A stretch of 64,000 bases of DNA from Paenibacillus prosopidis (GTDB taxonomy: Bacteria; Bacillota; Bacilli; Paenibacillales; Paenibacillaceae), in NCBI RefSeq assembly GCF_003337375.1, contig NZ_QPJD01000013.1, positions 124,001 to 188,000 of the forward strand, in the 5' to 3' direction. Position numbers and translations under genes: made by a program. Below the pieces are notes generated by a model. It worked only from the letters and a program-made list of their open reading frames with translations. It did no database searches and was not told where the DNA came from. Numbering within the stretch: the stretch's first letter is position 1; each line of letters begins with the position of its first letter. Positions 32,359 through 41,511 of the stretch are shown here, one piece after another.

Positions 32359-34104
32359 TTGAACTGGAATCTCGACCCACGTCGATTGAATATCCTTCCT
32401 AAACTTGTGTTGACCTGCTTAGTTGCTTCGGTACCTTTGTACCTGGCGAGTTTGATGATAACGAATTCCGGTGCCGCCACGGTTAAGGAAAATATTACCC
32501 GATCCACACGAGCGCATTTGAATTTTTACTTGAATGCATTGGAAACCGAAGTTTATCGAGTAAGAAAACAAAAATTAGATCTATTGGCAGACGACGACTT
32601 GCAATATTTGGCCAACCTTACTCCCGCTATGACGGATTATGAGCGGAATAGCAGTATTAATCGAGTCGTGCGCAGGCTAGCCTTGTTGAAAGAATCGAGC
32701 CTATACATCGAGGAAGCTAAAGTTGATATTCCTATGCTGGGGCACGTCATATCCACGAAATATTTGTCAGACAATATGGATCGTCAAGAACGTGATTTTC
32801 TGATTGAGAAGGTCAGCAAACAAAGATTGACCCTATACACCGATGGGGAACGACTACTGATGGGTGAGATATATCCGCCGTTTCTTCCTTCGAAAGATCC
32901 GATCTTTGCCATCCAGATCCAACTTTCTATTCCGAACATCCGAAATACGCTCTCGCAGATCTCTTCAGGAAAGGGAAGGGTGTTCTTGTTCTCCAACGCG
33001 GAAGAATGGTCCGTCTCGGAATACGAATCGGATTTGATATCACTATCAGCAATGCGCGAATTCCAAGAACGTGACACTGCCGCCTTATCCTCAGGCGATT
33101 TTCTCATGGATGATGGAAGGGATGTATTTCGGGTGTTCTATCAAAAGTCCGACTCCCTGAACGCAACCATTGTTTATTCTATTCCTGAACACGAAATATT
33201 CGGTCCCTTGTTGAAATACAGATTATGGTTATGGGGCTTATCCATTCTTTCGGTTCTGATCATCATCTCTTCATCCTACTGGGTCATAGGAGCTATTCAC
33301 CGCCCCATGCGCACGATGATCCATGCGTTTCGACGGCTTCAACAAGGTGATCTGAATGTTCAGATTACGCACCGTTGGAACGATGAATTTCAATATCTTT
33401 ATATGCAATTCAACAAGATGACGGATCGGTTGAGCATGCTCATTCAGGAAGTCTATGAACAGAAAATCCGAAAACAGCGTGCCGAGCTCAAACAATTGCA
33501 GTCCCAAATCAACCCTCATTTCCTGTACAACAGTTTTTTTCTCCTCTATCGATTGGCTAAGGTTCAAGATTATAAGAATGTATTGAACTTGACGGAACAC
33601 TTAAGTGAATATTTTCAATTTATTACCAGAACTTCTGAGGACGATATCCAACTGGAACAGGAAGTCAACCATGCTAGAGCATATGTCGAAATTCAGTCTA
33701 TGCGATTCAAAAAGCAATTGTCGATTCAATTTGCCGAGCTGCCGGAAGTATGCGGAAGTCTGATCGTTCCTAGGCTTATTTTACAGCCTGTTCTGGAAAA
33801 TGCTTTTCAGCATGGGTTGGAGCATAAAACTTCCGACGGATACTTGCAAATTCGGTTCGAGATTATGAATGAACAATTCATGATCTCGGTAGAAGACAAT
33901 GGTGAACGAATAACAGACGATAAATTGGACGAGCTTCGAACGAAGCTTGATAGGAATGATGCTGAAATAGAGACGACAGGAATTTTGAATGTTCACAGAC
34001 GCCTCAGGTTGAAGTTCGGAGAGTTTGGAGGACTGTCCCTCTCCAGAAGCCATTTGGGAGGGCTGCGTGTAGATATCCGAATTCCATATGAAAGGAATGA
34101 GTAG
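32359..34104 (+). CDS. YesM-type sensor histidine kinase
   Basis: A membrane sensor that probably detects a carbohydrate signal and phosphorylates the next gene's product. The 581-residue protein has a membrane segment at about 12-35, an extracellular Cache-like domain, a second segment at about 285-310, a HAMP region (IHRPMRTMIHAFRRLQQGDL) and the His_kinase domain with phospho-acceptor His387 in QINPHFLYNSFFLLY. The ATPase domain follows (LILQPVLENAFQHGLEH). Translation likely starts at TTG 32359, with GGAGGTG eight bases upstream. The response regulator ATG is one base after the stop. Confidence 0.92.
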   Translation: MNWNLDPRRLNILPKLVLTCLVASVPLYLASLMITNSGAATVKENITRSTRAHLNFYLNALETEVYRVRKQKLDLLADDDLQYLANLTPAMTDYERNSSINRVVRRLALLKESSLYIEEAKVDIPMLGHVISTKYLSDNMDRQERDFLIEKVSKQRLTLYTDGERLLMGEIYPPFLPSKDPIFAIQIQLSIPNIRNTLSQISSGKGRVFLFSNAEEWSVSEYESDLISLSAMREFQERDTAALSSGDFLMDDGRDVFRVFYQKSDSLNATIVYSIPEHEIFGPLLKYRLWLWGLSILSVLIIISSSYWVIGAIHRPMRTMIHAFRRLQQGDLNVQITHRWNDEFQYLYMQFNKMTDRLSMLIQEVYEQKIRKQRAELKQLQSQINPHFLYNSFFLLYRLAKVQDYKNVLNLTEHLSEYFQFITRTSEDDIQLEQEVNHARAYVEIQSMRFKKQLSIQFAELPEVCGSLIVPRLILQPVLENAFQHGLEHKTSDGYLQIRFEIMNEQFMISVEDNGERITDDKLDELRTKLDRNDAEIETTGILNVHRRLRLKFGEFGGLSLSRSHLGGLRVDIRIPYERNE

Positions 34105-34105
34105 C

Positions 34106-35749
34106 ATGATACGTCTATTGATCGTGGATAATGAGTCGGATATCGTGGATAGCCTGGTGGAAATGGCGAAAGAGGAACGTCCGGAACTCGAGGTATACAA
34201 AGCCTATTCCGCCACGGATGCATTAAAAGAATTATTGCGTACCAAAATCGACATTGTGTTGTCCGATATCCAGATGCCGGGAATGTCGGGTCTTGAGCTG
34301 CAGGAGCGTGTTATCAAACAATGGCCGCACTGTAAGTTTATTTTCCTGTCCGGATTTCGCGATTTTTCCTATGTTCAGAAAGCCATGCAGCAAGGCGGAG
34401 TGGAATATCTGCTTAAGACGGACAGCGATAAAAAAATATTGACTGCGATCGACCGAGCCATAAAGGAGTTACGAGAGCAATTTGAGACCACTGATTTAAT
34501 AAGGCAAGCGAAAGCGCGCGTTCAAGAAACACTTCCGCTCTTGCAAAACGATTTTTTCAAGGAGCTGCTTCACGGGAATCCTCGAATGTATCGACAAATG
34601 TCTGAACAGATGAAAAATCTGAATCTGCCTTTTGATTCCGGGGAAAAAATGATTATGGTTCTAGGCAGAGTTGATTCCTGGCCGCAGCATATTCCGGCAA
34701 TCGATTGGCCTTTGATGATGTTTGCCATTCGTAATATAGCGGAAGAATGTCTGTCCGGTGCAGTCCAAACCATCTCCATTCCATACGATGAGAACAGACT
34801 CGTTTGGTTTATTCAAAACAGGTTTTCTAAAAATGAGGAGAATAATGACTGGGATCAAACGATGCGTTTCATTATCGGTACATTGGATAACGTTCAAGAG
34901 AGCTGTTACCAGCTCCTAAAGATAAAAATCTCGCTCCTTGTCGAACCTGAACCGGCGGACTGGCCTAGTATTCATGACCGATTCGGCAAGTTGTACAGGC
35001 TGATGAACCGGAATGTGTGGATGGGTGGGGAAATGCGACTGCTTCAGGTTCCCATAGATGACGGAAGCCTTCCCGCGAATTTTGACCGAGTGACAGGGGT
35101 ACCTCTCTATCAAATCGAACGATTGTCCAGGGCCATGGAAGCCGGGAAGCATCATGAGTTCGTAAAGGTGATGCACGAAATAACGGAACATGCGTCAGCG
35201 TCGAATGACCCGCTTACCCATATTTCTGTTTATTATGGATTGGTTCCCGTTTTTCTTCATTACTTATCGCACAGGAAGAATCAGAAGGAGTGGGACAGTC
35301 GAATCGATATCGGCAAGCTGACCCGTTTTGACCTGCATGTTTCATGGATGGACGCCTTTCATTATTTAATGAATTTGTCCGAAACGTTGTTCGCGATCCA
35401 TAGTAACGATCAACAAAACGCGGAACAGGAAACGATTGGAAAAATTCATGAATACGTGACCCATCACCTGGATGAAGATTTGTCATTAACCCGTCTTGGA
35501 GAAGTAACCGGGTATAATCCGTCCTATCTATCCAGGTTTTATCGACAAACGACCGGACGCGGCCTTTCGGAGTATATATCGGAAGTTCGTCTAAACCGAG
35601 CCAAGGAACTGCTTGCGGCTAACAAATTGAAGATGAGCGAAATCTCGGCCAGAATCGGGTTTGCTTCCGACCACTATTTCTATCGTTTCTTTAAGAAAGA
35701 AACGGCTCTAACCCCGCAGGAATATCGTGATCTGCACATGCAGGAATAA
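34106..35749 (+). CDS. YesN-type response regulator with AraC DNA-binding domain
   Basis: A 547-residue regulator. The receiver domain has the phospho-acceptor Asp54 in IVLSDIQMPGMSGLEL; the middle is a long linker typical of YesN; the C-terminal 100 residues are an AraC HTH pair (LTRLGEVTGYNPSYLSRFYR and MSEISARIGFASDHYFYRFF). I start at ATG 34106, directly after the kinase stop, although an in-frame ATG at 34088 also exists inside the kinase gene. The likely target is the Lpl-type importer that follows. Confidence 0.93.
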   Translation: MIRLLIVDNESDIVDSLVEMAKEERPELEVYKAYSATDALKELLRTKIDIVLSDIQMPGMSGLELQERVIKQWPHCKFIFLSGFRDFSYVQKAMQQGGVEYLLKTDSDKKILTAIDRAIKELREQFETTDLIRQAKARVQETLPLLQNDFFKELLHGNPRMYRQMSEQMKNLNLPFDSGEKMIMVLGRVDSWPQHIPAIDWPLMMFAIRNIAEECLSGAVQTISIPYDENRLVWFIQNRFSKNEENNDWDQTMRFIIGTLDNVQESCYQLLKIKISLLVEPEPADWPSIHDRFGKLYRLMNRNVWMGGEMRLLQVPIDDGSLPANFDRVTGVPLYQIERLSRAMEAGKHHEFVKVMHEITEHASASNDPLTHISVYYGLVPVFLHYLSHRKNQKEWDSRIDIGKLTRFDLHVSWMDAFHYLMNLSETLFAIHSNDQQNAEQETIGKIHEYVTHHLDEDLSLTRLGEVTGYNPSYLSRFYRQTTGRGLSEYISEVRLNRAKELLAANKLKMSEISARIGFASDHYFYRFFKKETALTPQEYRDLHMQE

Positions 35750-35805
35750 GTCGTAAACAAAAGACAGCTATGTAAGAAATGGTGAGTAGAGAGGGGTTGG
35801 CACCT

Positions 35806-35827
35806 CTTGCTATAGTTAAATAGCAAG
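35806..35827. promoter_or_regulatory. Inverted repeat upstream of the binding-protein gene
   Basis: CTTGCTAT and ATAGCAAG form a perfect 8-base inverted repeat with a 6-base spacer, 33 bases before the lplA-type ATG. It could be an operator for the adjacent regulator or a leader hairpin. Confidence 0.4.
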
Positions 35828-35859
35828 AACAAATCAATCTATATAAGGGGGAAGTAAAA

Positions 35860-37554
35860 ATGAAACATCGCAAAACCGCAGGGATCTTGTCATTCGTGTT
35901 ATGTCTAGCCATGATCCTCACAGCTTGCAGCGGGAAAAATGACAATGGGTCAAACAGTTCCAATGCTCCTTCGACAGAGCCGAATGAGACGAATGCCGCA
36001 ACGACAGAGAAAGCTGCTCCGGCCGTCGATCCGTTCGGCAAATACGACCCGCCGATCACGATTACGGCTGCAAAAATTGTTGGGGCAAATGTGAAGTTTA
36101 AAGAGGGAGAAGATTTGCAGAACAACGTTTGGTCCAAGTTGTACGCCGATACGTTGGGAGTCACAGTGGACTATGCATGGACGACGCCAGACCTCCCGAG
36201 TTACGAACAAAAGATGAACCTGACAATCGCTTCCGGCGAGTTGCCTGATGTCTTCACTGTTACCGCTAATATGCTGAATCAATTGGTCGAAGCGGGACTG
36301 GTTGAGGATTTAACGGCAGCCATCGATCAGTATGCGGCCCCTATTACTAAGGAGATCCTTAAGGCTGCCGGCAAACAACCGTTGCAGTCAGCTACTTTCG
36401 ATGGCAAGGTCTATGGGTTTCCGGCTACCGGATCGGCCGCTGATATCGCACCTGTCTTGTATGTTCGGACGGATTGGTTAAAGAAGCTGAATCTGCCGGA
36501 GCCGAAAACGATGGCTGATTTGCTAGCTATATCGGATGCGTTCACGAACCAAGACCCGGATGGCAATGGCAAGAAGGATACTTACGGGTTGGCGCTTACG
36601 AAGGACAGTGTGCACGATACGAATGTTGCCGGTCTTCAAGGCTTTATGAACGGATACCACGCTTACCTGGACATTTGGATAAATGACGCTTCCGGCAAAC
36701 TGGTGTTTGGAGGCATTCAACCTGAAGTTAAACAAGCGCTGGCTCAATTGCAGCAAATGTACAAAACGGGTCAAATTGACAAGGAATTCGGCACGAAGGA
36801 TGCAGGCAAAGTTGGCGAGGATTTGAACCGGATCGGTATGCAGTTCGGCCGCATGTGGAATCCAGGCTGGCCGTTGCAAGGACAAGTAACGTCAAATCCG
36901 GGAATGGAATGGACGCCATACCCGATCCCTTCCATCGACGATAAACCGGCTTTGGCTGCCACTTTTTTCCCGGTAAATAGTTATTTGGTTGTTCGCAAAG
37001 GATTTGAACATCCCGAGTTAGCCGTGAAAATGATGAACTTATATTATGAGAAGAATTTTGGACCGACGGCAGATCCCGCCACCTATAATAAAACCCCGGA
37101 GGGCGTTGAAACTCTCCAATACGCTATCATGATGGCTGAACCACCAACGAAAAACTACGATGCCCATATCAAAGTAGTCGACGCTTTAAAGTCAGGCGAT
37201 ACGAGCAAACTGAATGCGGAGGAGTTGGGATACGTTAACGAAATCAAGCAATTCAATGAAGGCGACATCAATAAGTGGGCGGCGAACAAAATATTTGGTC
37301 CGGGAGGTTCGCAAAGCGTTCTTGGGCAATATATCACAGGGAAACTAACGCAACCTGACGAATTCTACGGAGCCCCGACGCCAACGATGGCACAAAGGAA
37401 ATCAAGCTTAGATACGCTGATGGAGGAAACGTTTGCCAAAATCATCATGGGTGGCGCATCCATTGATGAATTCGACAAATACGTCGAGAATTGGAAAAAA
37501 CTCGGCGGAGATGCGATTACTCAAGAGGTTAACGATTGGTATTCATCCAAATAA
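35860..37554 (+). CDS. Extracellular sugar-binding lipoprotein (LplA-like)
   Basis: This is the substrate-capture protein of an ABC importer. The 564-residue protein has a signal peptide ending in the lipobox ILTACSG, a Ser/Asn/Glu linker, then a two-lobe binding domain: LTIASGELPDVFTV, DWLKKLNLPEPKTMADLL and a Ca-like DQDPDGNGKKD-type loop (TNQDPDGNGKKDTYG) are typical of large solute-binding proteins for oligosaccharides in paenibacilli. AAGGGGGAAG precedes the ATG. Followed by two permeases and no ATPase, so it likely shares an MsmX-like ATPase. Confidence 0.9.
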   Translation: MKHRKTAGILSFVLCLAMILTACSGKNDNGSNSSNAPSTEPNETNAATTEKAAPAVDPFGKYDPPITITAAKIVGANVKFKEGEDLQNNVWSKLYADTLGVTVDYAWTTPDLPSYEQKMNLTIASGELPDVFTVTANMLNQLVEAGLVEDLTAAIDQYAAPITKEILKAAGKQPLQSATFDGKVYGFPATGSAADIAPVLYVRTDWLKKLNLPEPKTMADLLAISDAFTNQDPDGNGKKDTYGLALTKDSVHDTNVAGLQGFMNGYHAYLDIWINDASGKLVFGGIQPEVKQALAQLQQMYKTGQIDKEFGTKDAGKVGEDLNRIGMQFGRMWNPGWPLQGQVTSNPGMEWTPYPIPSIDDKPALAATFFPVNSYLVVRKGFEHPELAVKMMNLYYEKNFGPTADPATYNKTPEGVETLQYAIMMAEPPTKNYDAHIKVVDALKSGDTSKLNAEELGYVNEIKQFNEGDINKWAANKIFGPGGSQSVLGQYITGKLTQPDEFYGAPTPTMAQRKSSLDTLMEETFAKIIMGGASIDEFDKYVENWKKLGGDAITQEVNDWYSSK

Positions 37555-37576
37555 AAATAAGAACGATTACGAATGG

Positions 37577-37603
37577 CCGGGAGAGGTTAGGAGCCCTTCC
37601 CGG
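37577..37603 (+). terminator. Hairpin between the lplA- and lplB-type genes
   Basis: CCGGGA (37577-37582) pairs with TCCCGG (37598-37603), followed by TTTTCG. Weak terminator or stabilising hairpin that would favour the binding protein over the permeases, as in the pst operon. Confidence 0.5.
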
Positions 37604-37645
37604 TTTTCGTTTGAATGCTGACAGAAGAATGGAGGAACATACAAT

Positions 37646-38545
37646 ATGAATAGAACCAAGCTAAAATTGGAAATGCCTCTTCATCTGTTGCTATTGCCCG
37701 GACTTTTGTTCGTGATTGTATTTAATTATATTCCAATGCTGGGCATCGTCATGGCTTTCCAAAAATTCATACCGGCTCGCGGTTTCTTCGATTCCGATTG
37801 GGCGGGGCTCGATAACTTTCGTTATGTATTTTCGATGCCCAATATCGGGCAAGTCATATGGAATACGGTATTTATCGCAACGATGAAAATCATAGCAGGT
37901 CTCATTGTGCCCATTTCCATCGCATTGCTATTGAATGAACTCATTCACGAGAAATTCAAACGATGGGTTCAAACCCTGATCTATTTGCCGCACTTTCTGT
38001 CCTGGGTCATCCTGGGCGGAATCCTACTCGATCTCTTATCTCCCAACGACGGCATCGTGAACCAATTCATAAAAGGGATCGGGATGGAACCTATCTATTT
38101 CTTAGGTGACAATAAGTGGTTTCCGATTACGATTATCCTATCGGACCAATGGAAGGAAATGGGCTTCAGCACCATTGTGTATTTGGCGGCACTTACAAGT
38201 ATAAATCCGTCGCTTTACGAGGCTGCCAAACTTGATGGCGCAAACCGAATCAGACAAACATGGCATATTACGATGCCAGGCATTCGACCCATCATCATTC
38301 TCATGTTGACGTTGAGTTTGGGGCAAGCTTTGAACGCTGGTTTTGATCAAATCTTCAACCTATACAGCCCCTCTGTATATGAAAGCGGGGATATCCTGGA
38401 TACCTTGGTTTATCGGCTGGGTTTGGTCGATGCCCAGTATGCCGTAGCAACCGCTGTTGGTTTATTTAAGTCTATCGTATCGTTTTGCTTAATCTCAGTA
38501 TCTTATTGGATGGCATACCGCTTTGCTAATTATCGGATTTTTTAG
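37646..38545 (+). CDS. Carbohydrate ABC permease, LplB type
   Basis: A 299-residue permease with six membrane segments. The coupling loop reads PSLYEAAKLDGANRIRQTW, the standard EAA motif of carbohydrate permeases, and GIVMAFQKFIPARGFFDSDW near the N-terminus is characteristic of the LplB group. GGAGG precedes the ATG. It partners with the next gene to form the channel for whatever the lipoprotein binds. Confidence 0.94.
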   Translation: MNRTKLKLEMPLHLLLLPGLLFVIVFNYIPMLGIVMAFQKFIPARGFFDSDWAGLDNFRYVFSMPNIGQVIWNTVFIATMKIIAGLIVPISIALLLNELIHEKFKRWVQTLIYLPHFLSWVILGGILLDLLSPNDGIVNQFIKGIGMEPIYFLGDNKWFPITIILSDQWKEMGFSTIVYLAALTSINPSLYEAAKLDGANRIRQTWHITMPGIRPIIILMLTLSLGQALNAGFDQIFNLYSPSVYESGDILDTLVYRLGLVDAQYAVATAVGLFKSIVSFCLISVSYWMAYRFANYRIF

Positions 38546-38565
38546 AGAGAGGAGTGGTGGGGCAT

Positions 38566-39444
38566 ATGGAGAGTATCCCGCGGAAAGTGTTTCTGGGCTT
38601 CAATTATACGTTTTTCATTCTTATCAGCTTGCTGTGCCTTTTTCCGCTTATTCATGTACTGGCCGTTTCATTTAGCTCGAGCGATGCCGTGACAGCCGGT
38701 CTAGTCAAGTTTTGGCCTGTCGAGTTTACCACTCGTTCGTACGAATACATGCTGAACAAACCGGAGTTTTTCCAATCGATGGTCATAACCGTGCAAAGAG
38801 TGATCTTGGGAACAGTGTTTGGCTTGCTGCTGTGTTTGACTATCGCTTATCCGTTATCCAAAGAAGTGAAAGCCTTCCGGTTGCGGACTTATTATGCCTG
38901 GTTTTTCGTATTTACGATTTTGTTTAACGGGGGCCTCATTCCGGGGTATATGGTCGTTCGTAATTTGGGATTATTGGATTCGATATGGGCGTTAATTCTG
39001 CCTTCGGCAGTTAATGTGTTCAATATATTGCTCATGCTGAATTTTTTCAGAGCGTTGCCGAAAGAGTTGGAAGAATCGGCATTCATAGATGGTGCCGGAC
39101 ATTGGACCGCTTTATGGCGGATCTATTTGCCGCTCTCCTTACCGTCATTTGCCACGATCACCTTATTTACGATTGTTTACCATTGGAATTCCTGGTTTGA
39201 TGGGCTGATCTTCATGAACAAACCGGAAAACTATCCGCTTTCCACTTATCTGCAAAACATCATTATGAGTGGGAATCTGATTAATATAACGAGTAGCCAA
39301 TCCTTAGAGCAACTAAAGGATATCTCGGATCGAACGGCGAAAGCGGCACAAATTTTTATCGGAACGCTACCAATTCTAATCGTATACCCGTTTTTACAGC
39401 GTTTCTTTATTCACGGTATCGTATTGGGAAGCGTAAAAGAATAG
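38566..39444 (+). CDS. Carbohydrate ABC permease, LplC (YtcP) type
   Basis: The second permease, 292 residues with six membrane segments. The coupling loop is PKELEESAFIDGAGHWTALW and the start of the fold is FPLIHVLAVSFSSSDAV, both typical of LplC/YtcP. The ATG at 38566 is chosen, with GAGAGGAG about 12 bases upstream; the GTG at 38554 overlaps that site. It closes the importer operon; a long interrupted hairpin follows. Confidence 0.93.
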   Translation: MESIPRKVFLGFNYTFFILISLLCLFPLIHVLAVSFSSSDAVTAGLVKFWPVEFTTRSYEYMLNKPEFFQSMVITVQRVILGTVFGLLLCLTIAYPLSKEVKAFRLRTYYAWFFVFTILFNGGLIPGYMVVRNLGLLDSIWALILPSAVNVFNILLMLNFFRALPKELEESAFIDGAGHWTALWRIYLPLSLPSFATITLFTIVYHWNSWFDGLIFMNKPENYPLSTYLQNIIMSGNLINITSSQSLEQLKDISDRTAKAAQIFIGTLPILIVYPFLQRFFIHGIVLGSVKE

Positions 39445-39497
39445 CTTTGCAGACATGAATTTGATGCTGCTTCATTTCATACGACGATATTTGCATA

Positions 39498-39540
39498 AAC
39501 AAGTAGAAACCGGATCTTCAGGAGACGGTTTTTGCTTGTT
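39498..39540 (+). terminator. Terminator of the importer operon
   Basis: AACAAG...AAACCG pairs with CGGTTT...CTTGTT in an interrupted stem; T residues sit inside the right arm (CGGTTTTTGCTTG). Confidence 0.6.
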
Positions 39541-39683
39541 TGGTTGTACAAGTAGTCATCAAAACGCTATTGAAAAAGTCGTGAAAATGTTAGTTGGAAA
39601 CGGCTCAGATGTTTATGATAGTAAGTGATGAGAGGGTAATACATGATATAAAAAATCTGCAGAATAAGGAGTGAGTCGTAGCT

Positions 39684-41270
39684 ATGAATAAAAACATTGT
39701 GAACATCATCCATTTTGTTCGGCGAGTTGAGCCGCGGGAACCACAGTTGGATTTGTTTAAACCGGTAGTGGAGCAAGTGAAAATGGCTAACCGCTATTTA
39801 TTTAAAACCACCTTTCTGCTCCAATATGATGCTTTGATCGATCCTGATTATACCGGATTACTCCAAGAGCAAGACCACAATTTGATTGAGATAGGTGCAT
39901 GGCTTGAAATTGTGCAGCCGCTGGTTGAAGAGGCCGGTTTAACGTGGCGGGGCCGCCAAGGCTATTCCTGGGACTATCATTCCCATGTCGGATTCCTAAT
40001 TGGTTATTCTCCAGAGGAACGTGAGATTCTCCTGGATTTGTATATGAATAAATTTAGGGATGTGTTCGGCTATTATCCTCCGTCTGTAGGATCTTGGTTT
40101 ATCGATGCTCATTCTTTGGCTTATTTGAAAAACCGTTACCAAGTAGAGGCGGCCTGTATATGTCGTGACCAGTGGGGAACAGATGGCTACAACTTGTGGG
40201 GGGGGTATTACAGCGGGGCCTATTATCCTAGCAAGCACAATATGTTAGCTCCGGCTCAAGGCAGCGAGAATCAGATCGATATTCCTGTCTTCCGCATGCT
40301 CGGCAGTGATCCCCTCCATCAATATGATTTGGGACTCTCAACGGAAACAGGCTTTAATCCACTTAATGCTCAGGATGTTAGTACTATGGAACCCGTGTAT
40401 CCCGAAAGTGGAGGAAATCCACAGTGGGTGGGCTGGTTTTTAAAAGAAAACTTCAATGAACTGGCGCAGCCCTTCGGTTACGCTCAGGTAGGACAGGAAA
40501 ATTCCTTTGGCTGGGATCGAATCGGGAACGGTCTGAGCATGCAGATGGAATTGCTTGCCGCCAAAATCGCTGACGGTGGACTGGTCTTACAGCATTTAAG
40601 TGAAACCGGAAGAAAATTTCGTCAGGAGTTCAACGTGACGCCGACAACTACGGTTGGCGTTCAGGAAGACTGGACCGGAGAATCCTATCAATCTGTTTGG
40701 TATTGCAGCCGTTTCTATCGGGTGAACGTCTACGCAGAAGGAGAACGGTTTTGGATTCGTGATATTCATCTGTTTGCCGATGATTATGCCGAACGCTATC
40801 TAAACGATGTATGTAAGCAGGAGCAATCCTTCTACGATAACCTTCCTATTGTTGATGGATATCGCTGGAGTGGAAACGGTATACGTTCGGGTCTTTATCC
40901 AATGATCAGAGAAGACAATGGGGATTTTGCCCCTATGATTGGTGAATTAATAGCAATGAACAGAACAGGAAATGATTTTTATGCAAGCTACCGAACTGAA
41001 GCTGGAGAATTTACGATAAAATGCGAGGAACGGCATATCGAATTCATTTGTGAAAGTGCAGAAGATTGGATTTTGTCTTTAAGTTGGGGAAGTGATGAAT
41101 CACCGATCCTTAGCGCAGAATTCAAAACGTGCTCATACATTTACAATGGTTTTTCTTATTCTCTTTATGCGGAGCACGGCAGTCTAAAGCTCATGGATAC
41201 CAAGGAGCTTCAAGTATATCCTGAACACGGTAAAATTACCTTGCTATTTGGAAGGGAAGAAAACTCATAA
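39684..41270 (+). CDS. Uncharacterised protein with deacetylase/GH-like fold
   Basis: A 528-residue protein I cannot assign to a named family. The first 350 residues look like a NodB-type or related beta/alpha barrel: YDALIDPDYTGLLQ, HNLIEIGAWLEIVQPLVEE, YSWDYHSHVGFLIGYSPEE and PPSVGSWFIDAHSLAYL suggest a carbohydrate-active catalytic domain with conserved Asp/His. The last 120 residues are beta-rich (YASYRTEAGEFTIKCEERHI). No signal peptide, so it is probably cytoplasmic. AAGGAGTG lies about 13 bases before the ATG. Its place between an oligosaccharide importer and a rhamnosidase suggests it processes the imported glycan. Confidence 0.6.
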   Translation: MNKNIVNIIHFVRRVEPREPQLDLFKPVVEQVKMANRYLFKTTFLLQYDALIDPDYTGLLQEQDHNLIEIGAWLEIVQPLVEEAGLTWRGRQGYSWDYHSHVGFLIGYSPEEREILLDLYMNKFRDVFGYYPPSVGSWFIDAHSLAYLKNRYQVEAACICRDQWGTDGYNLWGGYYSGAYYPSKHNMLAPAQGSENQIDIPVFRMLGSDPLHQYDLGLSTETGFNPLNAQDVSTMEPVYPESGGNPQWVGWFLKENFNELAQPFGYAQVGQENSFGWDRIGNGLSMQMELLAAKIADGGLVLQHLSETGRKFRQEFNVTPTTTVGVQEDWTGESYQSVWYCSRFYRVNVYAEGERFWIRDIHLFADDYAERYLNDVCKQEQSFYDNLPIVDGYRWSGNGIRSGLYPMIREDNGDFAPMIGELIAMNRTGNDFYASYRTEAGEFTIKCEERHIEFICESAEDWILSLSWGSDESPILSAEFKTCSYIYNGFSYSLYAEHGSLKLMDTKELQVYPEHGKITLLFGREENS

Positions 41271-41345
41271 AAAGAGTTGGAAATCTGAATTGGGTGGAAA
41301 TATGATTATACAGCCCGGTGCCTTGAGACGGCTGAGGTCTTCTAG

Positions 41346-41414
41346 GAAAACGATACTTTCTATTGGTATGGTGAGAACAAAGAGAAGCCGGTCATGCCCT
41401 TCAGATCGCTCTGA
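41346..41414 (+). pseudogene. Possible glycoside hydrolase (GH43-like) scar
   Basis: A short frame encodes ENDTFYWYGENKEKPVMPF, very like the YYWYGENKE motif near the N-terminus of some family 43 and related beta-propeller glycosidases. It starts right after an in-frame TAG and ends at TGA 41412-41414, so only about 22 codons remain. The assignment rests on this one motif. Confidence 0.4.
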
Positions 41415-41511
41415 TCCGGAAACTACCTGAATACGTTCCTTTGCGCAGCAACGCGTTGATTCCTGTGCTGTGATACCAATACCTAAAGATAACACGGAGG
41501 AGAAGATATGT

